Origin: Naematelia aurantialba
Taxonomy: Eukaryota; Basidiomycota; Tremellomycetes; Tremellales; Naemateliaceae
NCBI GenBank assembly: GCA_021527695.1
Contig: JAKFAO010000003.1
Coordinates: 496,001-560,000, forward strand
Direction of reading: 5' to 3'
Length of the DNA: 64,000 nucleotides
The notes beneath the pieces were generated by a model. It ran no database searches. It had not been told where the DNA came from and worked only from the letters and a program-made list of their open reading frames with translations. Numbering within the stretch: the stretch's first letter is position 1; the number at the start of each line of letters is the position of its first letter. The translations under genes and the position numbers were made by a program. This document shows positions 20,145 to 32,617 of the stretch, one piece after another.

Positions 20145-22721
20145 GGGTAGCGCGATATCTTAAAAACGCCGTGCGACGTGAGCGTATTGGCCAACTCGGC
20201 ACGGTGTCCGACTCGAGATAGTGGCGAACAAAGCACAGCTAGGCGCGGTGGCAAAGTAGACGCAGGGTGTTCAGTGTCTGTTGTACCACGAGTCTTGGGT
20301 ATTTGGTCATAGTGACGGTTTTTATTGACGACGATGCGTCTGCGCCGCAGCGAGCAACACTTGATACAATTTACATGGATGATTCACGGCCACACTGGTG
20401 CGCAACGCATGAGCACCGTGCGACGGCACTGCTCCCTCTCGAGCTCCCGCTCCTCTCAAGCCCGCTCTTGGTTGGGCCCCCCGACCAGCCTGACTTCAGG
20501 AGACACTTGTACCTCGTCTCTGGATCGGATGGGTCTGAGGACCGCCAAGGGAACGCTCCGCTCTGTCTCTTCGTCTGTGCGGAGATGCGCGAGGTGTTGT
20601 GCTGTCAGACGTCGTTGGGAAGTTGTCAGACGTCGTTGGGACGTTGTCAGACGTCGTTGGGACGTTGTCAGACGTCTTTGGGAAGTTGTCAGACGTAGTT
20701 GGGGAGCTGCCGTAGTGAGGACGAGTCCGTGGGTGCGGTATGAAGCAGTTGAGAATGAGAGACGCACGGGCTCGCAGAATATAGTGGGTCGTACGCTGAC
20801 GCCTTGGTCGCCATGCCCGGCACGGCGGCCACTCGGCGGCGCACGGGCCTCCTCACTGACAGTCGACACGCCGCACGGCTCCACGACAGGCGTTTGTTAC
20901 ACGGTGCACAAGGTCGTATGGCGATACACGACGCCACAGCGAGATGGACATATTGATGCATTTCTGGAGCTGGTATGGCACATCTGGTTCTAGCATTCCG
21001 TCCTGTATCCACAGTCTGTCGCTCGCGATGATTGCGCATGGGTTGGGTGCCGCTTTGGTCGCCAGGAGCCGCCTCCCCTTGACCGCCTCTGTACACAGGT
21101 ATCGCCTTAGGACGAGCGCGTCCGCGAGCGCGTCCACGAGCTGGCGCTTCATTCGTATTCGTAGCTTGGGTTGCGTCAGCATCGCCAGCATCGTTGCGGT
21201 GGGCCCGCCGACGCCCGACACAGACTGGCGATAGACTGCGACACGTAGGGATGGGCTGTGATACGTAGGGATGGACTGTGACACGTAGGGATGGACTGTG
21301 TCACGTAGGGATGGGCTGTGACACGTAGGGATGGGCTGTGAGACGTACTCATGGACTGGGACACGTACGGATGGACTGGGACACGTTGGAAACAGACCAG
21401 ACGTACGGCGCTGGACGGGACTGGGACACGTTGGAAGCAGATCAGACGTACGGCGCTGGACGGTACGTCACACTCGACGGCCATATCTCCCGTCGCCTCG
21501 CCCTGATGCGTGCACGTACTCTTGCCACAAGTCGTCTCACCAGTCGTCCCGTTCTGGACCACCTGCGGCGCAGGCGCCTCTGTGTGGAGACTGGGCTTGG
21601 CATGGTACGCTGAGGTCGGGATACGTGTCTTGGTGCTGCGCTGAGGTTGGTATACGTGTCTTGGTGCTGACACTGAAGTCGGGGTGCTCTGTCTCGGTGT
21701 TGACGCTGAGGTCGGGGTGCTCTGGTGACCAGCGGGGTTCGCAGAGGTCGCTGATGATGGAGCGTCGTGTGATGCGGGATGCGGTACTTTAGTTGTGGGA
21801 AGGGTGGGAAGGGTGCGTGTTTTGTGTTGTTTGACGATCCCAAAGCGACACAGGCAGCGACTGGACGGCCAGTGCTGGCCCGATTCTGAGCTCACCACTG
21901 GTCCCGAGGAGGCAAAGGGGCCCACGGACCGCCGCGTATAGAGTAAAGTTTCCCTTTACGTTACGCTGCTAGCTCCGTCCTCAGTCGCCGGTGAGGGGGA
22001 CTTGGTGCGCCTCTCCGGCGACGCGGTGTACAGGCCACTAGGCCCCCAGTAGGCGCCAGGACGCAGCACGGGGCCATGATGCCCGACATTTTGACGGCAT
22101 CTCAGACGCGCACGGACCGCTGCCGTCGAGTGGCGCAGATCCAGACTAGTCGACCAGCCACGCCTTTCGGGCAGACCCTTGGCCAGGAGGCGACGGCGAC
22201 GGCTGCGAGATCCCAGCGACCGATACCGGGGGCTTTGGACGCCACGCACAGTGCGCCACAGCCGACCACAGCCGACAGCGACGACTTGGTCGCGGAACAC
22301 GCCATGCGACACACTCTGCGTTCCTCGCCAGCGTACGAGCGCGCATCCCAGCAGCCCGAATATGAACCCCATCTATGGCGAGACAGGGACCGCAGACACC
22401 GCGGACACGGCGGCAGCGCATGTCATATACGCAGGGGGGTTGTCCATATTGGAACCTGTGCATATGCTGCTCTGAAAACCTGTCAGGCGAGTGGGCTGTG
22501 CAGAGTGGGATGGACAGGCGACGCCGTACAGATCTGCATTATGCATCGCCTAGTAAACCTGTCCACACAGTCTAACACTCTGAACACCCTCTTCATACGT
22601 CTGGACCTTGTCCCAAGCCCCCCCCCCTCCCCCCACACACTGCTACTGCTCCCCACCCGCAGATCCCCCCTCAACTAAACCGCTCCGGCCGCCGCGACAT
22701 GCCTACGGTGCATCATCTAGC
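20145..22721. repeat. Gene-poor island with several minisatellite arrays
   Basis: A 2.6-kb interval between convergent oxidoreductase genes without any gene I can support. It holds a 21-bp repeat (CAGACGTCGTTGGGACGTTGT, about 4.5 copies, 20608-20697), a 20-bp repeat (GACACGTAGGGATGGACTGT, about eight copies, 21237-21385), two copies of a roughly 43-bp unit (21378-21465), and four degenerate units of about 33 bp on GCTGAGGTCGGGGTGCTC (21620-21725). Several 130-250 aa ORFs cross the arrays (for example minus 21176-21925 and minus 20853-21284) but carry no recognisable motif and are mostly periodic. A real small gene in 20850-21280 or 21950-22470 cannot be excluded. Confidence 0.7.
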
Positions 22722-25080
22722 CTACGCCGGTATCGGCGGCGCGACAACCTTCTCGCTCCCCTTGAAACGAGTGACGAACAGGTCCTCGACGAGCAGTTTC
22801 GGCCCCTTTGCATTCTTGATCATCGCCCATGGCATCTGGGTGTTACCGAGCACGGGAAAGGTGACCATGCCTGCACCGTGCTTGACGCCAAGGGGGACGA
22901 TCTGCGGGACATCAGCGACGGCTCCTCTCCTCCATACGATCGAGGGCAGCAGAGTGACCCAGACCGGACACTACAAGAAGGGATACGTGGGCCATGGTGC
23001 ACGGAACCAAGGGACGGGTTGCGTGACAAGCTGACAGGCACTCACGAATCCATGCATCGTCGGACGGACGTACACCTTCAGTGGCCTGTTATGTACTTCG
23101 GCGAGGATACTATGTGAGTCAGGGTTGGACGGCGTGGAAGGGCACAGAGAGCGGCACAAAGGCGGAGCGGTGCAGCCTGTGGACGGCGCAGACGGTGGTG
23201 CTACGCCACGCTCGACTCACTTGACAGCCGCGGCCGCAGCGTCCGCCAGCGCTCCTTGAGCAGTCTTCCATCCCGGCGTGGCGGATGCATCTCCGATGGC
23301 GTAGTACTTTCTCAGCGGTGAATTGGCGTTGGACGATTTTACCTGCCTGGCGTCAGCCTTCACTTTCGCCTTTCACGTCCCAGGTTGCGCGTTCCACAGT
23401 CAAAGGAGAGCATGGCAAAGGCGTCCCGGGGGGGAAGGACTGGGCTGAAGCTGGGCTGGAGCTCGAATTGGAGCTCAGCTGAACGCAGGGCTCACCTTGA
23501 GGTACTGGTCCACACCTATCATCTCGCCCATACCCCTCACCAGCGCCTTTGGATCTGCCTTTTCGACAAGCGACGAATTCGCTCTGTTGCCCAAACTGAG
23601 AAAGACGTAGTCCGCCGCGAGTTGCTTGCCACTCATAAGGCCGACCTTGACGACTCCCGCCTGCAGCCCAAAGGTCCCGTCCCACGCGCCTGGCACGACA
23701 GCTCCAACGACCGGGATGTCCACCTTGTCGTCAAGAATGACTTTGATGTTCAGCGCCTTGAGACCCGCCTCAAGCGCCTTGGACAGCTTGAGCGTCGTGT
23801 GTGGCGATACATAGGAGGTCCCCACGCGGGCCGTGTGCGACGACGACGAGGGAGGGTTCAGTACGTGGGCTTGCGAGTGCACGATCGTGATGTCCTTCTT
23901 GGGGTACTTTTCGCGCACCTCCTATGAAGCAGACATCAGTGATCGCCAAGTGTTATCGGGAGATCGCAATGTATTTTGTAGCAACATCGGAGTCGGCCCC
24001 GGCATCGCAAGCGTGGTGGGAACGACTGAACGTGATGGGAACGTGATGGCCGCGGGGAGGGACTTACGCCAGCATATTCGAGCCCCACAGGTCCACCACC
24101 GACGATCACAATCTTCGTCGCATCCCGGACATCCGCTTGGTTCCTTCTCAGCGCTGCCTTGTACTCGTCTTCCGTCGATCCAGGTGCGGGTCTCATTGGC
24201 AGGGGCTGCAGAGAGCCGGTGGCCATAACGCATCGCTAGGAAGTCCGTCAATATGAGGAGCATCATAGACGGGAGTAGCGTAGTAATGGGGGCGTCCATG
24301 AGACGTGACGGGCAGGGAGGCAACGCGGTTGGGAAGATGACGGATGGGTGACTCTATCGGCCTCTGTGAGGGTCATGGTGATAGTAAAGTGATAGTGAAG
24401 GAGAGAAGAAGGAAAAGCGAAAGCGAAGGCGAGGGAGAAGTCCAAGCAACTCACGAAAAACGGCAGCTCCATCGACCCCTCAAAGGGTCTCTCCAGGATC
24501 ACAGAGTTCTCTCTCAGCTCGACGACGCGGTTCGGCGCGATCACTTCATGTTGCGAGTTGGTGGGGAACATGGTAGAGGTGCGTAGGGGGAGTGTGACGC
24601 GTTCTTCCCATCCTGGTCTCGTCAGCCGTACGTCGACGAAACTCAACATGGACGAGAATGCAGTCTGATGAGAATGCAGTCTGAGCAGAGTGATTGCGAA
24701 AGCGTATGGGCCGCACCCAGATAGCTTCGCTTGTACGTGGAGACAGTGTTGTACTTGACCTATACTTGGCGGCCATGGACGAAGAGAACAGACAAGACGC
24801 AAGGCTCACCTGGGACGATCGACGCTCTGAGCGAAGCGACAGGCCAAAATGCGAATCCAAATTGATCAATCACCAGAATGCGGTGCGTCTTGGGCAGCGC
24901 AGCAGCGAGCTTGGTGGTGACTTCGGTGCCGGCCGTGGACGCTGTCGCATGCATCAGTCAAGGGTATCGGGTGTAGGTTGCGACGGCGGCGCTACCAGCT
25001 GCAGCGCTACCAGCCGCCGCCGCCACAGCCCAGGACCAGCGCTCACCTCCGACGACGACGATGTTCTGATACTGCGACAT
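22722..25080 (-). CDS. FAD/NAD(P)H oxidoreductase, AIFM2/FSP1-like
   Basis: Eight exons on the minus strand (25047-25080, 24810-24941, 24455-24612, 24068-24235, 23496-23921, 23221-23342, 23046-23109, 22722-22901) total 1284 nt, 427 aa. The start reads MSQYQNIVVVGASTAGTEV, a dinucleotide-binding strand-turn-helix for FAD. A second motif KIVIVGGGPVGLEYAGEV binds NAD(P)H. ATGS (MATGSLQPLP), FLSLGNRANSSLV and the C-terminal FAD motif YYAIGDASATPGWKTAQGALADAAAAAVKSN complete the pyridine nucleotide-disulphide reductase fold. The family includes AIF-like, type II NADH and FSP1 ubiquinone reductases. There is no N-terminal targeting sequence, so a cytosolic or outer-membrane-associated enzyme is likely. 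The substrate cannot be read from sequence. No redox-active cysteine pair is seen, which argues against a thioredoxin reductase. Confidence 0.88.
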
Positions 25081-26370
25081 GATAAGACTGGCCGAGTGCA
25101 GGCGACAGCTAGCAACACGTTCTAGGGATAGAGAAGTCACCAGTCCTGTGAATGTCGATCGGCGCAGTCAGCGGGAAGATGTGATCAGTGGTATCAGTCG
25201 TCGAGGTGAAGCGTTTAATAGATGCACCGTGTACGGGCAGTGATGTGCCCCCGAGGCTTTGAGAATGATCAATCTCTCCTTTTGAGAAAGCTGAGTAATA
25301 ATACCTCGGAAATCCCCTCGGATGAGAGAGACAAAGGTCGTCGCTCGGCTGACCACCACCCAGCGGCCTTGTCATGCTATGCTTCCCTTGTGGCAACTCC
25401 CCGTTGCTGACCATTCGGCCTCACGCAAGACCGAGAACAAGCAGTGACAAAGCCCAGAGACAGAGACAGAGACAGAGACGGAGAACTGGAGAACAATGGC
25501 ATAGCGGAATACGCGCTGCTGTCCGTGGAAACAGAACCGAGCGGTGGCAAACAGCTCGGTCATTTGTCACTGGCTCCACGATCGTCGTCCCGTCGTTGAC
25601 AGCAGCGACGGCGACGGCGACAACAAGGGCGACCGAGACAACACGGACACGGCGTGGTCATGGCAGGGAGCACTTGTACTTGAGAGCAAAGGTAATTCGT
25701 GTTGCGTCGAGTGTTGGGTTGAACCATCGCCTGAGCTCACGGCGCGTCCATGTCCCGGCACACTGAGCTTCTGTCGGCGCTACTTTGCTGACTGGCACTA
25801 GCTGATAAACAACGCGACCGTTCGTCATGGCATGAAAGGCGTTCAGTACAGACACCTTCTAGCAATAGCCAAGTACATGGCTCCAAGATTATGCGCAGTC
25901 TCCGCGTGCCAAAGTCGCGTCAGAGCCCCGGGGGGGGACTGCCGAAGCAAGGGAACCTTGGATGGCGTGCGTCTCTGGGTGACTGACTACGCGCCGCGGG
26001 CATCAACAGCACAAACAAACAAGTCGGAGCCTGTTCGTGTCTATGTGTACCATACATTCGTACATGTTCTCCAGCCGTGTACCATGCATCCAGCTACGCG
26101 ACTGGGCGATGCAGCATATACATCGAACAGCGTCAGTGACGCGTTTATCGCACAAAGTCGTCACTGGAAAATAACATTCTCGTAGAAAGAAAAGAGTCGA
26201 GGCGACCTTTGTTTCCCTCATCTTCTTCACCTTTTGCCTTTGTATCCACACTTATACATACATACATACATCGCCCGGGCTCGCAACGTACTCGCGACGT
26301 ATTCCTGCCTATCCTCACCGTGCCATCAGCGGCGTGGGACTCTGCTGGTGACCTCTTGAGTCTGGCTAAA
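25081..26370. other. Divergent intergenic region, 1.3 kb
   Basis: No supported gene. It separates the divergent FSP1-like and membrane-protein genes and must contain both promoters. It has short GACAGA microsatellite runs (about 25462-25482), GCGACGGCGAC runs (about 25602-25625) and CATACATACATACAT near 26258-26272. ORFs of 60-130 aa on both strands show no recognisable protein features. Confidence 0.45.
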
Positions 26371-27914
26371 ATGTCCGCAACAGCGACAGCTCCACCGATC
26401 CAACCCCGCCGCACAGCATCATCAACAGCCACCATGCTGCCGCGCCGATCGTCCATGTCCCCCTCGACGTCCATCTCACCCCGACCACGCAGAGCATCCA
26501 CCGCAGCAACCATCACGACCCGACCGCGTCGGCGCGACTCGACGAGCTCGGCCGCGATGACAGGGGCCAGTGGCGGTCTGGGCAGGGGAGAGCGGGACGA
26601 GTCGGAATGGGACGACGGCACGGCGGATTTAGGCGACATCGACGAGGAACAGGAGGGCGACGAGTGGCACAGGGACACACGGGGTGAAGCTGAAGTGGGG
26701 GTCAGGAGGAAGAGGAGGAAGGACGAGCCGATGAGCCCAGTGGCGGTGGTGTGTGAGTAGAGCCTCTGTCCCCATGCTGGTGCCATGCTGGTGCCATGCT
26801 GGTGCCTTGTGTTCCCTACCCATCGTCACGGCCTCTCTGTCCCCGTGGGATTCGCATCTCTGCGTATATAAACACCCGCGATCTCGCGCTGATCCATCTA
26901 GTCTACGTGACCGCGCTCTACCTCGTCTTCCAGATCCTGACTCGCTCCGACGAACACGAGATTCTCTCGCACCTCAACATCTCGCCCTCGAGTCTCGCGT
27001 CGACCTTCCGCTCCGACCTCTCGGCGCCGCAGGGCCAGCACGCCTACCACCTCCCTTACCACCTGCCGCACCTGCCGTCTCCGCTCTCCAGCGCTGGCGC
27101 GGCGCTCGCCGGCGCCGGTGCAGGGAGCGTGGCGGGGTCGACATGGCGCACCGTGCTTTCTGTCGCCATGTACCCGCTGTACGCGGTGATCGCTCTCCTT
27201 GCGATCCCGCTGCCGCTGCTCTCCAACCTCGTGCGCCTCCTGTGGAGCGTCATCAGCACCCTGCTCTACCCATTCACCAGCACCGCCCGGCTCCTGACGC
27301 GCACATTGCTGCTGGCGCCTCTGGGCGTGCTGGCCGCCGTGGTCCGCGCCCTCTATCCCGTCTGGGTCTTCATCGGCGGCACCGTATCGGTGGGGTGCGT
27401 GCTGGGCCTATCGGCAAGCTGGGCCGGCCGCGCCGTCCTCGACTGGGCGCTGGGGCGGAAACGCAAAGACAAGTCGTCGAGCAGTAGCAGGCGGGTGCGC
27501 CGTGCCCGCTCCAGCCGGGGTGCCAAGTCCGACTCCCACTCGACCAGCAAGAGCGGCTCGCTTGCCGCAGAGTCGTTGGCGGGACCAGGGCCCAGTGGAC
27601 CCGGGACTCACGAACCTGGCACTCATGGGCTCGGCGGCAAAGGCGCCGAGAAGCAGCGGCCTTGGCCGAGCAAGAGGGCGCTGTCGCCTAGCTCGGGGGA
27701 CGAGCCGCTCCTGCACACGCCAGTCGCGGTGGTGCATCCTGCTCGGTTCCCGCCCCCGTCGGGCGGGAGGAAACGGACGGTGACGGTCGCAGAGGCGGAC
27801 GACGAGATGGATGAGCAAGGACATGGCGTGGAAGCGGTGGGAACGGGCAGAGAGCCGGTCGCGCTCGCGCTGGGAACGAGGAGACGGGGCCATATTCTCG
27901 AGGGGCATGACTGA
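26371..27914 (+). CDS. Unrecognised multi-pass membrane protein with disordered tails
   Basis: Two exons, 26371-26752 and 26902-27914, sum to 1395 nt, 464 aa. The donor GTGAGT at 26753 and acceptor at 26899-26901 keep the frame. Residues 1-125 are Ser/Thr/Arg-rich and disordered with an acidic patch (DEEQEGDE). A first hydrophobic segment spans the splice junction (VVFYVTALYLVFQIL). Several membrane segments follow at about residues 200-320 (AMYPLYAVIALLAIPLPLLSN, LLLAPLGVLAAVVRALYPVWV, IGGTVSVGCVLGLSASWAGRAVL). The C-terminal 150 residues are basic and Ser/Gly/Pro-rich. I do not recognise the family. The layout (long N-tail, clustered helices, basic C-tail) would fit an endomembrane protein of fungi, but the function is unknown. 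Confidence 0.7.
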
Positions 27915-28459
27915 GCCTGGAGGGGAGGACTGGCCCGGACGCCCGGCAGCAGGACTGCAGGCGTGGCGTTGTATGTATAAAACTATTGGCTGGGTCTACT
28001 GTAACTATAACTATCGGTTGGGTCGGGCTGGTCTCCCACTGCGAGTAATCGTAGTCGTGGCTCGGGCTCCGTGCGAGTGAATATGTTTGTCGCGTGGTTG
28101 TTGAGCCATGTACGGTATTCTATCCAGCCATGTAAGGTATTCTATCCAGCCAAGTACGGTGCTGAGCCATGTATGGTATCCTATCGAGCCATGCACGGTA
28201 CGCCGTCCACTGCCGTCTACTGCGCCGTGTGCTCGCTACTCGACTGCCGCTGCAGACTGCCTCTTGGCACTTGCTCGCCAGTGTCCCGTGCCTTGCATTT
28301 TTATATCTGCGGAAAAAACTCAGAAAATCTCCATCTCGACTCGCTCACTCTCGTTGTGTCTTGTACTCACGGCGTATACTCGTATATTGCTCTCAGCAGC
28401 TCAGGCTTAGTTCTCAGCACAGTGCAGCACAGCTACAGACCAGCTCAGCTCGCAGCACG
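27915..28459 (+). other. Gap: ARG4 upstream region with degenerate 20-bp repeats
   Basis: No gene. Near 28100-28203 a degenerate unit of about 20-22 bp (GAGCCATGTACGGTATTCTATCC) is repeated about five times. The segment from about 28300 to 28459 is the likely ARG4 promoter and 5' UTR. Confidence 0.55.
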
Positions 28460-30496
28460 ATGACGACCCAAGGGGACTTTACGAAACGCAAGCTGTGGGG
28501 GTGGGTCGAGTCGAGTCTCTCCCTGCGTCTCTCCTCACCCGTCTATCCATGCCGGCGTCTCTCACCACCCATCTCGTCATCCCGGCGTCCCTCACCACCC
28601 GTTTTGTCATCTCGTCCGACATGCATCGTCAGGTGTGCGGAGCTGACGGGCGTAGTGGGCGCTTCACAGGCTCGACCGACCCGCTGTGAGTGTTGCTCTT
28701 CCCGGGTCGTGTCGTTGTCGTTGGTGTCGACGATTTCGTTTTCGTCGTCGTCGTCGTCGGGGCACGCTTGCGCGTCGAGTCTGCCGTCGAACCAGTCTAC
28801 ACGTAGGCCCCAGACGAATTCAGACCCGCAACGCAGCCCAAGGGCCATCCAGGCCCAAGACCAACCCAACACGCGCTGATCCGCTGTAGGATGCACGCAT
28901 TCAACCAATCGCTGTCTTACGACAAGCGGATGTACGCGGCCGACGTCAAGGGCTCCATTGCCTTTTCAAAGGCGCTGCTCAAAGCTGGGATTGTGGATGA
29001 GCGGGAGCAGGCGGAGATTGAGCGTGGGCTGGGGCTGGTCGAGACGGAGTGGAGGGACGGCAAGGTCTGTCTTGTCTTGCTCTCTGGTCGTGCTGTGGTC
29101 GTGCTGTGGTCGTGCTCTGGTCGTGCTCTGCTCGTGCTCGTGCTGTACTCAGGCGCCTTGCTGGTGCTGGTGCTCCTCCTTGGTGCCCCTTATCCCCGCC
29201 GCCGCATCACCAAGGCTACGTCCAGAGTACACATGCCCTGCTGACAATGTCCAGTTCGAGATCCAGGCCGACGACGAGGACATCCACACGGCCAACGAGC
29301 GCCGTCTGTCCGAGATCATCGGCAAGGATATTGGCGGAAAGCTGCATACCGGCCGCAGCAGGAACGACCAGGTCGCCACGGACATGCGCATCTGGCTGGT
29401 CAGTGCTGCGCTGTCTGCTCTTCTTTCCTCTCGACTGTGCGGGTCTTCGAGGCCCACCTGTACTGGTTTTGCTCATCTAGGCTCCTCTCCTGAGCCCACT
29501 CCCCTAGCTGTGCTGGTTTTCCTCACTTACGCTCCTCTCCCTGGTGTCCCTCCTACCCTCCTCTCCCTTCATTGTGGGACGCAAACGCCAGCTATGGCTA
29601 CATCTTCTTCTGACGCTGATCGTGCAGATGGACGAGACCGACAAGGTCGAGGGCTACCTCAAGAATCTCCTCGAGGTCATGGTCAGCCGAGCCGACAAGG
29701 AAGTCGACGCCATCCTCCCTGGCTACACCCATCTTCAGGTACGCCATCGTCCTTCCTCCTGCACCTGCAGACTCGACCTCTGACGCCATGCCGTACCACC
29801 TACAACCTTCTCTGACTCCGAAGCCCCGTACACCTACAAGCACAAGCTGACGCTTCACTGGTGACAGCGCGCACAGCCCGTGCGGTGGTCGCACCTGCTG
29901 CTCTCGCACGCGCAGGCGTTCCTGACCGACCTCTCGCGGCTCCGTGAGCTCCGTCCGCGCATTTCTGTCCTCCCGCTCGGGTCAGCCGCGCTCGCCGGAA
30001 ACCCGTACTCGCTCGACCGCGAGCTGCTGCGTGCCGAATTGGGCTTTGCGTCGATCGGCGAAAACTCGATGCACGCGGTCGCCGACCGCGACTTTGTCGT
30101 CGAGTGGCTGCAGTGGGCCAGCCTGTGCATGGTCCACATGAGCCGCATGGCCGAAGACCTCATCATCTACTCTAGCGCCGAGTTTGGCTTTGTCACCCTC
30201 AGCGACGCGTACTCGTGAGCCTGCTCTGTCCGACTCTATTCCGGCATTTTCAGGTCTGAATCATATTGTCTGCCTCGTGCTCTGCTCTGCTCTGCTCTGT
30301 TCTGCTCTGCTCTGCTCTGGTTCTCGGGTATACCCCAGCGCATAGCGATGACTGACTCGGATTCCCTGTAGGACGGGCTCGTCCATCATGCCGCAGAAGA
30401 AGAATCCCGACTCGCTCGAACTGCTGCGCGGAAAGTCCGGCCGAGTCTTCGGACAGATGGCAGGCTTCATGATGTCCCTCAAAGGGGTGCCGTCGA

Positions 30497-30528
<32 letters not shown>

Positions 30529-31532
30529 CCACTGTTTGACTGTGTCGACTCGATCAGTGCAGCGCTTCAGATTGCCGAAGGCGTCATTGCTACTCTGACT
30601 GTGGGTCTTGTTTCCTTGCTCTTTGTCTTTGTCTTTGTCTTTGTCTTTGTCTTTGTCTTTGTCTTTGTCTTTGTCTTTGTCTTTGTCTTTGTCTTTGTCT
30701 TTGTCTTTGTCTTGGTCATGGTCTTGGTCATGGTCTTAGTCTTTGTTGGCAAACCAGCATATGTCCCTTTGTCGCAGAGTCGACTCTACTTTCATGTCAT
30801 CCTCAGGCTCCCGTGCCCGGCCACTATTATAAGCAGAGGATTCCTCTTTCGCTTCTTCTCCATGCTCCATTCCCTCCCATGTCACCCGGGCATCTGCTGA
30901 CTATGACGACCAGATCCACCCAGACAGGATGTTGAAGGCGTGCACGATGGACATGCTTGCGACTGATATCGCCGACTACCTCGTTCGCAAAGGTGTACGT
31001 TTACGTTTAGTTGTCTGGACCGACTTTGCGCGAGCTCATGCTGACGGCACTGCTTTCGTACTGCGACTCTTGCGATACGACTCTATCCTCTCCCGACTTC
31101 GGCATTCTGGCGCCGTCTGCGTCGCCTCGCCTCCTGCCTCGCCCCTCCCCACTTCCTCTTGCCTCTTCTCTTGCCTCTCGCCTCTTGCCTCCCTCTTGCC
31201 TCGCCTCTTGTTTCTTGCCTCTTGCCTCGCCTCGCCTCGCATCTGTACCGCGTGTGCTCTCCCACCCTCGCCACGTACAACAGGTGCCGTTCCGCGAGAC
31301 GCACCACATCTCCGGCCGCGCCGTCGCGCTCGCCGAGCAGACGCAGTGCCAGATCTCCGACTTGACGATGGACCAATGGACGCAGCTCTCGCCCCAGTTC
31401 ACCGACGACGTGATGCGCGTGTTTGACTTTGAGGCGAGCGTGGAGAAACGGAATGCCATTGGCGGTCCGGCGCGCGCTATGATTGCGCGCCAGGTCGAGG
31501 TTGCGCGTAAACGCCTCCATGGGGCTGCATGA
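28460..31532 (+). CDS. ARG4: Argininosuccinate lyase
   Basis: Nine exons (28460-28500, 28656-28685, 28890-29064, 29255-29398, 29628-29738, 29868-30214, 30372-30600, 30914-30994, 31284-31532) total 1407 nt, 468 aa, the standard length. Blocks in order: [34 protein letters not shown], the catalytic [35 protein letters not shown] with the catalytic His, [13 protein letters not shown], and the flexible signature loop [20 protein letters not shown] with the catalytic Ser. The enzyme splits argininosuccinate to arginine and fumarate, as a cytosolic homotetramer. Exon 2 is only 30 nt. Several introns are long and filled with simple repeats: (TGCTC)n near 30275-30322, (GTCTTT)n at about 30617-30715, and CTTGCCTC repeats at about 31155-31235. 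Confidence 0.96.
30617..30735. repeat. (GTCTTT)n microsatellite in ARG4 intron 7
   Basis: About sixteen GTCTTT hexamers grading into GTCTTGGTCATG. Because the unit is 6 bp, the plus-strand frame reads (Val-Phe)n and the minus-strand frame (Lys-Thr)n over long stretches. The array lies within the 313-nt intron 30601-30913 of ARG4 and is not coding. Confidence 0.9.
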
Positions 31533-32617
31533 GCGGCTCCCATCGCCTGCTTTCGAGCGTACGCTGGTCTCCATCCTCCCCTGCCGGTTTCTCCATTATT
31601 ATAGTCTTTCCTATATTCCTCGACCTGCGTGTCCTCCGCCCCCTCTGCTGTTGCTGGCTGCGCCTCGACCTCTGCTCTGCCGTCATCCTACTCTCGTCTC
31701 CCATCGCTCCGCAGAAGAGCTACTCCGGGCTGGTCGGATGTCGGATGTCGGTGGTGCTGGCGATGGTTGTCGGTAGTCTGGCACAGTCTGAGACACGGGA
31801 CGATAATAGAGTCAGAGTCAAAATGCATACAGATAGATCGCTTTGTGCAATACTTCTCGTTCGCCTCGTCCACAATCGAGCGAATACCTATGCCAACATG
31901 GAGAAGAGCCCTCTTATCGTCCACCGACAGCTACCATCCTGCATCCACCATTACCATCCCGCTTCCACCATTACCCGTCCCGCTTCCCGCTTCCCGCTTC
32001 CATCGTCCGCGTGTCCTCGTCTCCCTTCCACCACCGCCATCCACCACTGCCATCCACCATCCAACATCCACCATCCACCATCCACCGTAATATCGTGAAC
32101 CTCTCTGCTCAACGTCCTCGTCCTCGTCCACCTCGGGCAAAAAGCATTACACACATTTTCGTCAAACCGCTCCCCACAACACCACGACACATGCGCCATC
32201 CCTCACCCCCGCCCCCCGCCTCCAGGCCACACCCCCCCTGTCCATGCACAGACAATGGGCAAACTTTTATCTATTCAAGCCGTCGAGTCGGCCAAGGGAT
32301 CGGTACAGCGAAGAAAGTATAGCTATGCACTCGTAGGAATCGTAGGAAATGGTCGCCGAGAGGCAGGACTGGCGACAAAGTGGAATCGGAGTAAGGAGTA
32401 AGGAGTAAGGAGTAAGGCATAAGAATTTGGGTACACAAAGCTCTCCTACATCCCGACCCGTGCTATACACACGGTGCTCGCCAAGTCGGAGAGAGGAGAG
32501 AAGGAGAGATGATCGGGAAACATACGGACAAAGGACAGGAACAGGATGATTAAAAAGGGAGGGGGAAGGGTGGATGATCTTGATGGACACACGCAGGTCC
32601 GCTGCCGCCAATGCACA
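31533..32617. other. Convergent intergenic region, ARG4 and PUF 3' ends
   Basis: No supported gene. CCATCCACCATTACC-type repeats occupy about 31925-32090, and an AAGGAGT 8-mer is repeated at 32391-32417. The plus-strand ORFs over 31529-32322 are repeat-rich, lack motifs, and look like shadows of pyrimidine-rich 3' UTR sequence. Confidence 0.55.

Noticed and set aside
19646..20254. Minus ORF of 202 aa overlapping the OYE 3' half
   Set aside because: Antisense shadow; the plus strand encodes the OYE C-terminal VGAGISTFWHEWQ region.
21176..21925. Minus ORF of 249 aa in the minisatellite island
   Set aside because: Largely repeats (STPTSASTPRQ, SPSLRVTAHPYVSQS) following the 20-bp array; no domain and no clear start context. 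Kept only as a possibility in the island entry.
30567..30752. Minus Lys-Thr repeat ORF and plus Val-Phe repeat ORF in ARG4
   Set aside because: Frames across the (GTCTTT)n array in intron 30601-30913; ARG4 splicing is fixed by the LTIHPDRM join.
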